A stretch of DNA of 64,000 nucleotides from positions 19,579,629 to 19,643,628 of the forward strand of contig CM053327.1 of NCBI GenBank assembly GCA_028583605.1. The letters run 5' to 3'. A program made the translations under genes and the position numbers. The notes beneath the pieces are model-generated. The model was not told the DNA's origin. It saw only the letters and a program-made list of their open reading frames with translations, and made no database searches. Below, one piece after another: positions 23,806-35,720 of the stretch. This stretch comes from Dastarcus helophoroides (Eukaryota; Arthropoda; Insecta; Coleoptera; Bothrideridae). Positions within the stretch are counted from its first letter, which is position 1. Each line of letters starts with the position of its first letter.

Positions 23806-25040
23806 TAACATTCCATTAAAAAAGTCCATAGGATGACACATAGATGGCGTTATTAGAATTTTTTCCATATGATTTTTATTTAATACTAACCTTCAAACGA
23901 TACGTGTATAAATTTGACAGCAATCTGACTATTGATTCGTGAGTTATAGTATTTTGTGTGAAGCAACTTTTGTTATTGAAAAAAAAAATGGAAAAAAGTG
24001 GATTTCGAGTATTGATAAAGCATGGCTTTTTGATGAAAAAAATACAGTGGAAACCAAACAATGGCTTGATAAACATTATCCAAACTCTGCTCCATCAAGA
24101 TAAATGGTAGAAAAGTGGATTGCTAAATTTAAACGTGGTCGTACCAGCCACAAATGATTCAGAGCGCAGTGGGCGCCCAAATGAGGCTGTTATTCCAGAA
24201 AACATCAAAAAAATCCACAAATTGGTTATGAACGATCGCAAATTGAAGGTGCACGAGCTAGCTGACATTGTAAAGTTTTTACCATTTTACACGAACATTT
24301 GCGTATGCGAAAGCTGTGTGCAAAGTGGGTGCCGCGTGAGCTCACAGTCGACCAGAAACAACGAATCGATGCTTCAGAGGAGTGTTTGGCGCTGTTAAAC
24401 CGTAATAAAATGGAATTTTATCGTCGATATGTGACAATGGATGAGACATGGCTTCACTATTACACACCAGTATTCAAAAGACAGTCATCTGAGTGGACAG
24501 CAGTCGACGAACCGAATCCAAAGCGAGCAAAGACGCAACAGTCGGCCGGTAAGGTGATGGCTTCTGTATTTTGGGATGCGAACAGAATATATTCATCGAC
24601 TATCTCCAAAAAAAAACCACCATCAACAACTGTGCACTTTTGGATCGATTGAAGGCTAAAATCGCAAAGAAACGGCCACATTTGCAAAAGAAAAAAGTAT
24701 TGTGTCACGAAGACAATGCACCATGTCATAAATCGAGAAAACGATGACAAAATTGAATGAATTGGGCTTCAAATTGCTTACTTACCCACCGTATTCTCCA
24801 GATTTAGACCTCAGCGACTTTTTCGTGTTTTCAGATCTCAAGGAAATGCTTGTTGGAAAGAAATTTAAGTCCAATGATGAGAAAAAGAAATTGTACTATA
24901 AAAGTGATATTGAAAAGTTGGAAAATCGCTATACTCGTTGTATCGCCCTCGAAGGCAACTATGTTGAATAGTAAAATCGAGTTTTGTCAAAATTTAATTT
25001 TTTTCTTACTTATCCTACGGACTTATTAAATGACCTGGTA
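23806..25040 (+). mobile_element. Mariner transposon with both ends, TA target site
   Basis: The element is 23808-25038 (1231 bp), close to the usual ~1.3 kb of mariners, and is bounded on each side by the TA dinucleotide mariners duplicate. Its ends are imperfect inverted repeats sharing AAGTCCRTAGGAT. It encloses one degraded transposase gene and lies inside an older repeat: the sequences on its two sides (AACTCCATAGCC at about 23636 and GGCTATGGAGCTT at about 25070) are related. Confidence 0.85.
23990..24971 (+). pseudogene. Mariner transposase (DD34D), frameshifted
   Basis: The transposase would cut and paste the element. The first methionine region (about 23989) reads MEKSGFRVLIKHGF, and the helix-turn-helix half follows with frameshifts through SGRPNEAVIPENIKKIHKL. 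The catalytic half is well preserved: WVPRELTVDQKQRI, then VTMDETWLHYY (first D, about 24440), VLCHEDNAPCHKS (second D, about 24710) and YSPDLDLSDFF (third D, about 24800), ending in CIALEGNYVE and a stop at 24969-24971. The usual YSPDLAPSD has become YSPDLDLSD. At least two frameshifts split the frame (around 24300, 24590-24650 and near 24740), so it is inactive. Confidence 0.85.
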
Positions 25041-25159
25041 TTTTAAACTTCAACACGATCGATAAAGGGGCTATGGAGCTTAGTTTTTTTTTCTAGACAA
25101 ATTTGGAGGCTTATAACTCTGTAACCAAAAACTTTTCTTTAGAGGATTCAAGTGTGACT

Positions 25160-25380
25160 TCAGTTAACTTTTAGATCCTTCTTTGCTTCTAATTACCACA
25201 TCCATAAACCTTGGCGTGTTTTCAATCGTACCCTGGGGACTATTCTCCCGTTCTTCAATTAACGCATTCGCCAGTTGACTGTGGTGGGTAAGTGAGAGTC
25301 TACGATCTCGAACATTTTTTAAGATGCTCCCATAATTGTTTAATGGGGCAAAGGCAAGTAATTAAGGTGGCTATTTTCTT
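25160..25380 (-). pseudogene. Tc1-like transposase C-terminal remnant
   Basis: On the minus strand I read PIKQLWEHLK, then VRDRRLSLTHHSQLANALIE, then PQGTIENTPRFMDVVIRSKE. This order matches the end of Tc1-family transposases (NPIEHLW...L..A..EEW...PQ..I..L...M..R....I...GG). A one-base frameshift lies between the first two blocks. Sequence to about 25540 may be more of the same element but is too degraded to call. Confidence 0.55.
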
Positions 25381-28300
25381 AACGTAATATTAACAACATA
25401 TAAATAGTCAATACAATGTCCAACCAAGAGAGGCACATATTGTCCTTCAATAATGAAAAAATTGGGACCACAAAAGGAGCAAATGGCATCATGCATTTAA
25501 TTCGATGCTCTTTAGGTTAATAATTCACATTCATAGGCCTCTCACATATAAAAACCAACTTTGGATGAGCGACGAGGCGGACGCCCTCCCAAAGCATTAC
25601 AGAGCCGCCACCAAACGGAGCTCTTACAGAACGATGAAGCTTGCAAATCTTTCTCCTTCTCTTCTCCAGGCATGCTCACTCCTTTAGAAGATTTGAAGCT
25701 AAACTTGGTTTTGCCAATAAATAAAATCCTCTTTTAATCAATATCAAAACAATGTTGACGATCTCTGGCAAATCCCAATCTATAAACTTTGTGCTCTCTG
25801 GCAAGTAATGACTCTTTTCTGGTCCCCTGCTTATTATTTCGGCTTTATTTAAGCATCTTTTGATTATCCCAGATAATATTACAACAGGTCCAAGCGCTGA
25901 TTCCTTCTTTTTTAACACATTATTAGTGATTCTCTAGTTTCTGAGCGCTGATTGTCTCAGAAAAGGGTAATTTCTTTGATTGGTATTTTGCTTTGTTTTT
26001 CTTGATTTGACCTTCAAATATGAAATTTTGTTTCGTTAAATCGTCTGACCTGACTGATTTATGCTGGAATAATTTCTTCCTAACAAGGGATAACACAATG
26101 CAATCAGCATAGTTGGTTCCCAACGGATAAATTTCTTTGATGATTCATTTTTTTTTACTTTAAAAAATTAATAACTGAATGTTAAAACACGTATCTGATA
26201 GAACTGTTAACAAAAATGAGCTTAATAACATGTCTTAATTAGCAGCTTGTAAACGAATTTTAAATCATTTGTTGTGAGAAGAGAGTAATTGACGTTTGCA
26301 ATTTTAAAATACAATAACATAGGCTTGAAAACTCAGAAAATATCAAATTGTTACTTGTAATGCACTTAACAAATTAAAAAATTGCTCTCTAAATCCATTA
26401 ATTTTGTTTAAGAATTTAGAAATAATCATGATTAGCATTGGAGTTATGAGGAGCATTATCGGCTCCCACGTGACAAACTAGGCTTCGATTCCACAATGTG
26501 GAATTTTCATAATTTATATTGTTTATTTTTAGAATATGATAATTAAATTGTTATTATCGATTTTATATTAATACAAGATTGATTCATCTGGCAACCTTAC
26601 AAGATAAAAAAAAGTCAAAACAAACGGTCTTGGAGGAAGAAAAATTGTATGTGAAATAAGTATAGTATATTTTGTCCCACTAAGTAAGCGAAAGTAGGAT
26701 ATCTCCGTTAAGACAAATTGCATTTTTCCTTTTTTTCTGCATTGTTGCCAAACTAGGTTGTTCTAAAAATAATTAACATTATACAGAATACCCTGTATTC
26801 CCTGGGCAAGTGGTAATTTCGTTTTTTTTTAGATTGCAGCCACTTATTTTGTTTTTTTTTTCTCAACTTCTACTAATCATCTTTGTATCAGCTTTCCGTT
26901 TCCCTAAATCTAATACAGTATTTTCGAAGGACTTGTTTGCCGTTCTATAAAAAAATTAATATTTTTCAGGTTTCAGGTTTAATAGGATAAAGCATTGCAC
27001 CAAGTCAAAGTAATAGGTTATCCAGTTCAGGGTCAATTTTGCAATATAGGTCCAACATGATAATGGTAGATATACAAAATCTTACACACAAGCATTAGAA
27101 GCTCCTTTGGGGAAATCTTAATGAAACTGCCATTCTTCAAACAAAATTAAAGTGACTATGGAGCTAGATTTGAAATTATTTTAAGGAATCTACCTAGAGT
27201 TAGGTAGATCTCATATTAATAAAAAAAAAACCTTTGTACCAAAAACATATAAATTGTAACTTCATAAATTATTGCAACAATCTGTTCCATTACAAATATT
27301 CATGTATTTTTAATAACATTCAAACCTTATTAAATATTAACAGATTTCTGAGTAGACGATATTCGCTTTTATCAATTTCCGTGCTTAAAATTTATGACTG
27401 TATTACATAATTTATGTCTAAATAAAATGAGAAAAGTTAAAAGATCCTTCTCGAATGGAAACTGTAATCATATTTCTATAACGATTTTATAAAATTTCGT
27501 ATAAAGAATTGTGAAGTGTAGTGAAGCCATCTCCAAGAAAATTTAATCTGAATGGTATGTAAGAAGTGGAAGTAAAACACAATAGCGACCTGCTGTATTA
27601 TTGAAATTTTAATGTCTGTATTTCACCCACCTACCTAGAGGTCGATATTGGCAAATATAAGTATTAAATTTAATATTGCCTAAGACCTAGGGCATTGAGA
27701 ATCCATGGCGGTTATAAAAAAGAATTGAAAACATAAAAAAGATATTAAAAAATCTAAGCTCACCTTGAAACGCCTGAAGAATGGTGGCGAAGTAGAGCAG
27801 AATAGGGACTGCCGTAAATTTAAAAGTGCGAATAACTTTCCCGAAAGCCATCTCAGAAACTTGGCAAGTTTTCTCACATATTTTGAAAGTTTAGAGAGAA
27901 CTATTAAGAGCAATCAATTGGGATTTTCTCAATGCAGCCAGCACGTTACACTAACAATCTAATATCATAAATCAGGAATGTAACAAGTGGTCTTTGATTT
28001 ATTGAATGCTTAGTCGAAACTACCCCAACAAAATTACAAGAAACGATGCATTTAACACTTAATATCGATTATTTCATGATTCACAACTCTATAGCTGCAA
28101 TTAAATGCAAACATTTCCGTCCGCGTGAAGATAAAAGCTCGGAAATCGGAAAGGATTATCATGCACAGCGCGATATTTTTCGACAATTACCGCATAGGCA
28201 CGTTCTTTCAGAGAAAACTCGGGTCCTGCACTGAAATCTGTAAGCTGCCGCGTTTTCCACTTCGCCCTAGCGCATGCTTATACTCCAAACCTCCCCAAAA

Positions 28301-28565
28301 GACGGCAGCATTTTTCTATTACTCACCTTGCTCGACCAAAGCGCGAATTCATGCATGTCGGCCAAAATTGCATTTTATGTTTATTTGTTGTTCGATTAAT
28401 GCCGGAAAATCTAATTTTTTGTTTGTTTTGTGTATGTTTAGGCTTTGAAGAATTAACAAATCTCATTTAAACCTATATATACAGTGAAATAGTTAAAGAT
28501 TTAAAGTATATTTTGAATTTTTGGGAAAAAGAAAAAACGTGCCTTACATTTGACACATATTTTCG
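25381..28565. other. Unannotated A+T-rich DNA
   Basis: No gene is supported. Frames of 60-107 codons at 25676-25918, 25923-26123, 27680-27962 and 28046-28448 show no family motif I recognise. The sequence at about 28090-28360 is less A+T-rich than its surroundings but has no identifiable product. Confidence 0.45.
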
Positions 28566-28796
28566 CCAGTTGCTTCGTCCAGATGTTCAGTTACTTTTTC
28601 CGTTAAGCATTGGCAATCTTTTACAGATTACCAAACTAAGATCTAACGCAATCTCTATTTGGGGCAATATATAAAAGACTGTCAATCTAAGACAAACTAA
28701 GATCTAACGCAATCGATATTTGGGGAATTTATAAAAGATTGCCAATCCTTAACGAAAAAAGGGTAGCTGAAAATCTAGACGTGGAAAGAAGCAACT
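28566..28796. mobile_element. Foldback MITE candidate
   Basis: The two ends are imperfect inverted repeats about 60-70 bp long: AGTTGCTTC...CCGTTAAGCATTGGCAATC on the left and GATTGCCAATCCTTAACG...GAAGCAACT on the right. Between them a direct duplication shares CAAACTAAGATCTAACGCAA and ATTTGGGG (about 28637 and 28694). No coding capacity and no certain target duplication. Confidence 0.55.
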
Positions 28797-30059
28797 ATGG
28801 AAGAAAGTGCCACTCAGTAGGAAGGAGTTGAAACTCTATATTTCACTTGAAATTTAAAATTTCTAGAAAAACTTAAAATATTTAAATTAAAGATTCAAGA
28901 ACAAAATTCAGTATTTCGTGATTAAATTTAAAATATCGAAAAATATTTAATAAACTAGACATTTTACAAAAGTTCAGGTTTTTTTAATCTCGAATTTCGG
29001 ACCTTAAAAAATGCCAAATTTTTAAGTTTACAAATTTCAAGTTTTTTGAAAAAAAAAAGTTTACATTTGGGATGAAACACAAAATATGTAAAAATAAAGT
29101 TGTTTTAACTGAAATTTGACAATAAAATTTTGAGATAAACTCGAAAATTCGATTTTTTGCGTAGACATTTTGTTATCTATAAATTAGAATGTTCTTTTAA
29201 AGAAGCGTGTCTTACTAAATTTAAAAAGCAACAATATTTTAAAATTCAACTCAAAATTTGAAAGAAGAGTCATTTGTAAGAAAATTTTGAAATGTATGTA
29301 CAATAAAAATTTCCTTCCACTTCAGTAATAAAATACTGATTTCATCTTAATTAAAATTTTCTATTTTCCTTAAAACTTTCCTCGAAATCTTACAATTTCT
29401 AAAAAAGTCAAGGTTTAAAACAAAATTATTAATTAAATGATTTTTTCGATATTTTAGTTTGATTCTTTTTCATTTTTGAATCATGATTGACTCGTCTTAA
29501 GTTGTTTAAATAATTAAAACTTGTTTACTTTGAAAACATTTTATACATACTAGGTTTACTCAAAACATATGGGTAGACCATTCCCACGAACAAAGCCCAA
29601 TATTGTATTTGAAAATCTCGTATCACACAAACCAAAACAAGTTTGATTGGTCGCATCATTATTAACGTTGATTTATTTCTTGACATCATTTGAACCTGAC
29701 TTTTTTGAGGGGGAATGACTTAACTATATCTGTTGGGTGAACAGAGTATAGTAGTTTTTTTTTTACATAGAAACGAAAAAAACCAAAGGATTAAAATATA
29801 GATGACCAAAAAATTACACATAGATAAAAAGCCAGAACAAAATTAAGAATAAATTTTTTTATTTGATTTTTAAAAGTTTGGAAATATTACTTTTGATTTT
29901 CAAAATTCGACCCTTGAAACACTAAATCTGAAGTTTAAACTAAAAAAGTCATAAAATTTAAAATGAAAAGAATTGTTTGAAAACAAAATTTAGAAAATAA
30001 GTTAAATTTCTGGATAATATTGGAAATTTTCGCTAATTCTTAATTAAATGTACCAACAT
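28797..30059. other. A+T-rich degenerate repeats, no gene
   Basis: The sequence is dominated by words like AAATTTTGAAA, TTCGAAATTT and TTTAAATTC, like the interior of the 7640-10852 hAT. No product supported. Confidence 0.45.
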
Positions 30060-31575
30060 CTGAATAATAACGGAAGCCGCAAAAGAAGCACTTGGTACTG
30101 AACAACGCAAGAACGAACGAACAACGAAGAAAAATTTAGCGGAGAATTAGAAGATATGATAAAAACAAAAAAGATGCCTTTCAGAAATGACTAAAAGACA
30201 AAACAACAGAAACGCAAAAAAAATGTTACCCTCAGGCACCAGGTCAAACAAAGAGTAATATTAGAGAATGAATGAATATAGGGAAAGAATGTGTAAATAT
30301 ATAGACAACACAATTAGTTATAACAAATCAACAGAAGCATGGAAAAAAAAAATAAAAAACCTTAGAAACAATAATAAACATAAAAATATCGTACAATATC
30401 GTATACCTAGGGAATGGAAAGTACAATCCTCAACGCTTCTGCAGGAATCTAGGCCAGCATATGAACAACAAGAGAAGGAAACATCGATTATGGGTGAAGC
30501 CGAAATAACAGAAGACGATATAAACAAAACCCCAAAAAATCAAAAAACAATAAGGCACCCGGACCAGGAAATATAAAAATAGAATTATTGAATTACGGAT
30601 GGAGAAAAGTCATATCTTACATCCAAGCATTGTTCAACAAAATTGAAAGAGGAGAAGAAATCTCAAATGAATGGAACTTGACATATATATCCTCCATATA
30701 TGTGAAAGGAAATAAAAAATCAACAAATAATCATAACAGAGGAATAAGTGTCATCCCGTCAATCGCAAAACTCTTTACCACAATAATAAAAGATAAAATA
30801 GAACAGCACATGAATGACTTGAGCAAAGAACAATCAGGATTAGGTATGTAGGATAGGTAATATATTTATCATGAGACAAGTCCTAGAAAAGAACAAAGCC
30901 AAGAACATTAAGACACATATAAAGTTTATAGATTTAGAAAAAGCATATGACAGTGTGCCCAAAAAACAACTATAGATGGCTATAAAAAGAATGAATGTCG
31001 GAGAAAAATGGGTTAATATAACACAAATATTATACAGAGACACAAAAGTGCAAATAAAAATAGGTAACAAATTGACAAAACCAGAACAGAAAGAGAAGAA
31101 AAAAGGATTTTTCAAAGCATAGTACAAAATATTACTCTATATGGGGGGAAGTATGGCCAATAACAAATACAATAAAAATAAAATAAGTACAGTGGAATTA
31201 GACTTTATGAGACGGTGCCAACAAAAAACAAGAAGGGACCATGTAAGAACTGAAGAAATATGGCAACGAATGGTAACAAAATGTTCAATAACAGGAAAGC
31301 TAGAAAACAGAGCACTGCAGTGGTACAGTGGTACGGACACTACCAAAGAATGCAGGAACACAGATGGCCAAAACGAATACCGGAATGGAAACCGCCAGGG
31401 AGGAGACGGAGGGGACGACCGGCATTAAGATGGGAAACCTATATTGGACATGCGATGACAGATAGAGATCTGAAAGCAGGGATGTGAGAGAGCTGTGGAA
31501 GAAAAAAACGGCGAACTTATAACGAGAAAGAACCAAAGAAAAAGAAGAAGAAGAAGAAGAAAAAGAAGAAGAAGG
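30060..31575 (+). pseudogene. LINE with (GAA)n tail, internally deleted RT
   Basis: This is an inactive non-LTR retrotransposon. In order: a basic pre-RT region (about 30070-30540); the RT finger block, with EISNEWNLTYISSIYVKGNK and the degraded RGISVIPSIAKLFTTIIKDK (30588-30851); FIDLEKAYDSVPKK with the A-block catalytic D (about 30926); then MKRMNVGEKW and ILYRDTKVQIKIGNKL (to about 31080). At about 31100-31140 it jumps to the C-terminal region, NKNKISTVELDFMRRCQQKT, and ends QWYGHYQRMQEHRWPKRIPEW and GRRRRGRPALRWE. The YxDD-containing part of the palm is absent. The element ends in a GAA-rich tract (31537-31575), presumably its 3' tail. Frameshifts are common. Confidence 0.8.
31537..31575 (+). 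repeat. GAA microsatellite at LINE 3' end
   Basis: Short impure (AAG/GAA)n run directly after the last coding relics of the LINE; likely its variable 3' tail. Confidence 0.8.
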
Positions 31576-31745
31576 GAACAAGATAATGAATCCTGATAAC
31601 AGACCTAATTTTTAATTCACTGCACTAAAGGTTATTTGCTTAGCAGCGAATTTGATTACGAATGTGATGTACCATTTGGAGGCTTACATGTATTCTAATA
31701 TAGATTCAGCACTTGAAATAAGAATTAAGAATTAAAATAGCGAGC

Positions 31746-32098
31746 AGTGTTCCCAACCCTGTCACAAAAAAAAAACTGTATATGCCGTAAAAAAAAGCGG
31801 TACAAAACTGTAAATGTAGAAAATAAAAACTATACATTTACAGCTTTTGTTTAATTTATTTAATTAATTACTTGGAGAAATAAAATTGATCATCAAAGAT
31901 ATTCACTATATCATTATAAGACAAATTGACAAAACTATGTATTTTATTTTTGTCTGTCCAATGATTAAAAAAAGTTTCTGACCACAAAATGAGTGAAGGG
32001 AGGTAAAAAAAGTGTAGATCCACAGTTTTTATTATAAAACCTTTGTCAAAAAAAAAAACACAGATTTACAGTTAAAACTGTGGAACTGGCAACAGTGC
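31746..32098. mobile_element. Possible short hAT-like MITE
   Basis: Left sequence CAGTGTTCCCAAC and right sequence CTGGCAACAGTG are imperfect inverted partners, resembling the CAGTGTTGCC ends common in hAT elements. Interior is A-rich with several ACTGTNNAT-like words. I could not find a matching 8-bp duplication, so this is tentative. Confidence 0.35.
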
Positions 32099-33499
32099 AT
32101 AATTCTGTTATGTTGATTGAAAAATTGACATGTGCTGTTCCGCCAAAGTAAGGCTAATCGGTCATTTTTATTTATTTATTTTATTATTCTACATTTCATT
32201 TAGAAATTATTTTAGTTAGGTCCACATAACACAATATTATTCCAACAATAATGTAATACTACTAAATTTAATAACCATGATTCACAGGAATTAAACTTAT
32301 TATTCGTTTCCAGGAGACTAAATAGGTTTTGCATTAAAACTAATTATAAATTGAAATGTTTCAAACAATGATGTGATTATTAGGCCATTTACTTTGTTTT
32401 ATTTAAATTCAATTTTCAATTATTTCTAATTACCTGCGTATTAATTAGAATTATTTTCTCTCTAACATTTTCAGCATTAATTAACTCGTTAATGTGGGAG
32501 GCACAATATACAAATTTACTAAACTAAAATTGTCTTTGCACTATTTCCATGGGATTTGTGTTTGTTTCTTTAGGCTTAGTGTTCAATTATGCTAAATTAA
32601 AGGCCGTAACAAATTTGCTTGTACATGCAAATCCTAAAGCTCACAGCGAACGGTGATAGGATCGACGCCGATCCTGAATAGCCAGATACAAGTGTATCTT
32701 GAAATAAATCGAATTTGTACCTTTCCAGAGGACAAAAGTTGTGTAAGATTTACTACTACTAACCAGTCTTGTGTTAAATGATAAATTGCAATAGAACTTA
32801 ATTTGAGATAAGCTCTGTTTATCCTTCTCTTATGTAGTAGTAGTATACAGACTATTACAATTTCGATGCTGATTTCTCGGAAATGAAAAGAGCTGCAGTT
32901 TTACTTAAATGCGAACAAGGTTGCGATTTCCGATACCCAATAATGTGGTGTCGAGAAATTACTCGCTTCCTCATTTGTTTGAAAGTTGTCTGGGAAAAAC
33001 AAAATAAATTTTCTTATCGCAACCAGAGAACTTAGAATGTTTTTATTAATGAGTTTTTTGGTAATTAAGATTTTGTTTACTTTTTGTGCTCCTTTCTCGA
33101 GAATGCGAGTTTAAACTCGAACCAAAAGAAATCGAAATTTTCACAAATCGAAGTTAATAGAATTTTGAGAAAAAGTTAGATGTTTAAAAAGTGTCTCTAA
33201 AAAAATACTTGAAAAATTGAATTTATATGTGTAGCTGATTGATTTTTTCTCCAATCACTTATTTTTCCTCTTCTTCCTCTTATTAGGAAATTTCTCAATA
33301 AAAAATAGAAATAAATGCTTTCTTGATGAAAAATTGCTTGAATTACGACAAAAAATGGAAATAATGCAAAAAAACAAAGTTTATCTAATTGGCACCAGGA
33401 AGGTGTCTTTTCACAATAAATAAAGTATAAACACTGAACCAAAAGTAAGCATAAATACAATGAAAAAGTTCGTAGCGCAGATGAAATGTAACGTTAAAA
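32099..33499. other. A+T-rich DNA, no gene
   Basis: No supported feature. Confidence 0.5.
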
Positions 33500-35230
33500 T
33501 TGGTCCTACGTAAAGGTTCATTGGGCTAACGAAATTTAGTTCGTCACTTAATGTAATGAAATCTCAACGAATTCCGTTCATGTTTTAATGTCATATATTT
33601 GTTGATTCAATGTTCATTCGTTATTAATTTTATGAATACAGTTCGTAATCTTTATGAATTGTAATAATTGGTTGAATGAACAGGAGCATTGATGCAATGA
33701 ATCTTATTAGATATTTCTATTACCATAATGTTCATTGTTTTTATGAATTTTGATAATTGCTGATATGAATAAGGTTGTCATTGTAACGAATTTTATTGAA
33801 AAATAATAGTATACAAAATTTTATTGAAACACAGAACTTGTCCCCTGAAACCAAGAAAAATTAAAAAACACAACAAAGGTTGCTCTAACGCGTTCGCGTT
33901 AGAGCAACCTTTGTTGTGTTTTTTAATTTTTCTTGGTTTCAGGGGACAAGTTCTGTGTTTCAATTTTTGAAGATAACCAAGGACCAGTCCGTTCCATCAA
34001 AAATTTTATTAATATAATAATGTTAAATCATCAATTTGTCCTCCTGTGCAACATGTAAAGAGTTGAATCTGGAGATTTTTCTATTTTAGACTGTGGTTCC
34101 GCGATGTATGTAGATGTTTCACAAGAAGTAAACAATAATTCCCGCTAAGCTTTGATGCTTCGTTCATTATTTGCTTCCTTTTTCATAATCAGATTCGTTT
34201 TTATGGAGTATCGATGCATTGTCCACGTCCATCTGTTCATATGTGTACCTATCAAACATAATTCAATAATACTGATTGCAGAATTACCTTAAAGTATAAA
34301 AACCAAATAGGTAACTAATACTTACTTTTAGAAATATTTTCCTTGGTTTTGACCTTCTCCAATAAAACCTAGATATTTTTTTCACATGATGAAGTTATTC
34401 AGAAAAATAAGTATGTCGTTTATCATGTTGTTCCAAGTATTTATCCATTTGTGTGATCGACAACAACGTTATGCAATCTGTAAGGAAGAGAAAATAAAGA
34501 AAGTGCTAGATTTATTTAAACCATACGTACCATCATGTCGGGATTTACTAAAAGCGCCATTTTTCCGCTGGTGTTTTGCTTCTAAATGATTTTGAATATG
34601 GTTAAGTGAAGTTGCACCTTATAATAACTGTAACAGAAATAATTAAACTAGGCAAAACTTTATATTTAATAATAATAGTTACCTTTTCCTTTCTAAACAT
34701 TTAGTAAATATTTCACAGAAAGCTCTCACTGTATCGTTTCGTTTATCTGCAAACGACTGAACCAAACTGTGTTCTTATTTTGCAGGTAGTGGACGAAATG
34801 GTAATGGCAAGATGGCAAGCACATATACTTTCTCATTATAAGTTAACAAATCCTGGGTTCAATTGATTCTTTCGTTATTGCAACGTATGATTTTCAATAA
34901 TTTATGTTTTTTGTTCGTTACGACAATGAATCATAAACATTAAACTAGAAACAGATTATCATATAATACTTTACTACGTTATTACAATGAACAAATTTTA
35001 TAAAACTGTTCGTAAACTGGTAATGAACGTAATTTTTTTATCCAATAAAATATTTCATTGGATTTATGAAAATGTTGCTGTTAAAATAAATCTTTTACAT
35101 CCATCCATTCACTAGTACAATGAATGGTAATTCATTTTCACAATGAAATTCATCATGAAATTTCATGAAAAAAATCATTGTCTCGATAAAATCTTGTCAA
35201 AAATCACTTGTTATTGATATTATAAACAGT
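33500..35230. repeat. Degenerate ATGAA/TTCAT-rich region around the PLE insertion
   Basis: From about 33500 to 33830 and again from about 34850 to 35230 the sequence is dominated by variants of AATGAATTTTATGAA and ATTCATTG. The repeats are not in a strict register. The area between (34010-34850) has no recognisable gene; a 67-codon frame at 34386-34589 lacks motifs. This may be one old element into which the PLE fragment inserted. Confidence 0.4.
33815..34010. mobile_element. Palindromic Penelope-like insertion with 11-bp direct repeats
   Basis: A 174-bp insert (33826-33999) lies between two copies of AAAATTTTATT (33815-33825 and 34000-34010). It starts inside a perfect 70-bp inverted repeat (33823-33892 and 33895-33964, 2-nt loop TT). 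The right arm and the 35 bases after it match 393-478, the minus-strand PLE reverse transcriptase fragment, through TCTTGGTTTCAGGGGACAAG and GTCCGTTCCAYCAAA. The same reading on both arms gives PLKPRKIKKH. So this is a short PLE copy with an inverted duplicate of its own end, a structure expected of Penelope-like insertions. It encodes nothing functional. Confidence 0.8.
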
Positions 35231-35429
35231 ATTTTTTTCAGTGAAGGTCAAAGTAGTTTCAGAAGCAATTTAGGTTCACAGATTTAACTGTGTATGTGTA
35301 TAAGAAATTTTTTTAACTTCAAAACCGACAAATCACTAAAGCAAATGCAAATGATAACTTAAAATTCGAAGCGAGGATAGGAAAGGGGAACCTAAGTTAG
35401 ATGACTTATGTCCACTACGAAGTAGTTCG

Positions 35430-35720
35430 AACACGCTCAACCATGACAGGGCTTGGCATCAAAGGCGTATAACATCCAGAGGTTCGAAAATCGCCGCCAC
35501 GTTTCAAGTCATCGACGAAGCTCATGACATAGGTTGGTCAGGCAGACGACTAAAAGTGCGAAAGTTAGCAGAGACCACAGAAATTGCAAGTGAGAGAGCC
35601 TACTTCAGTTTGCATAATTAAATTGCGCGCGTGAAAACTTTGTATAAGATGGGGTGTTCGTCTACTGCTTTGTCAGCATGCAAATCTTTAACAGGAATCC
35701 AACATATATTGTGGAACCGA
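35430..35720 (+). pseudogene. Mariner transposase N-terminal remnant
   Basis: The frame from about 35450 reads DEAHDIGWSGRRLKVRKLAE followed by TTEIASERAYFSLHN, which fits the second helix-turn-helix of mariner transposases (DRRLKVREIAE...GIS..RV..ILHE). After a stop and a frameshift, LYKMGVRLLLCQHANL fits the WVPRLLT linker. The catalytic part is not recognisable downstream, so this is a fragment unrelated by position to the 23.8-kb copy. Confidence 0.6.

Noticed and set aside
25676..26123. Two minus-strand frames of 80 and 66 codons as a split gene
   Set aside because: The charged composition looks superficially protein-like, but I recognise no family and no connection between them.
33823..33964. 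Hammerhead ribozyme in the PLE palindrome
   Set aside because: Penelope-like elements can carry hammerheads, and GAAAC occurs here, but the CUGAUGA core box and the three-stem layout are absent.
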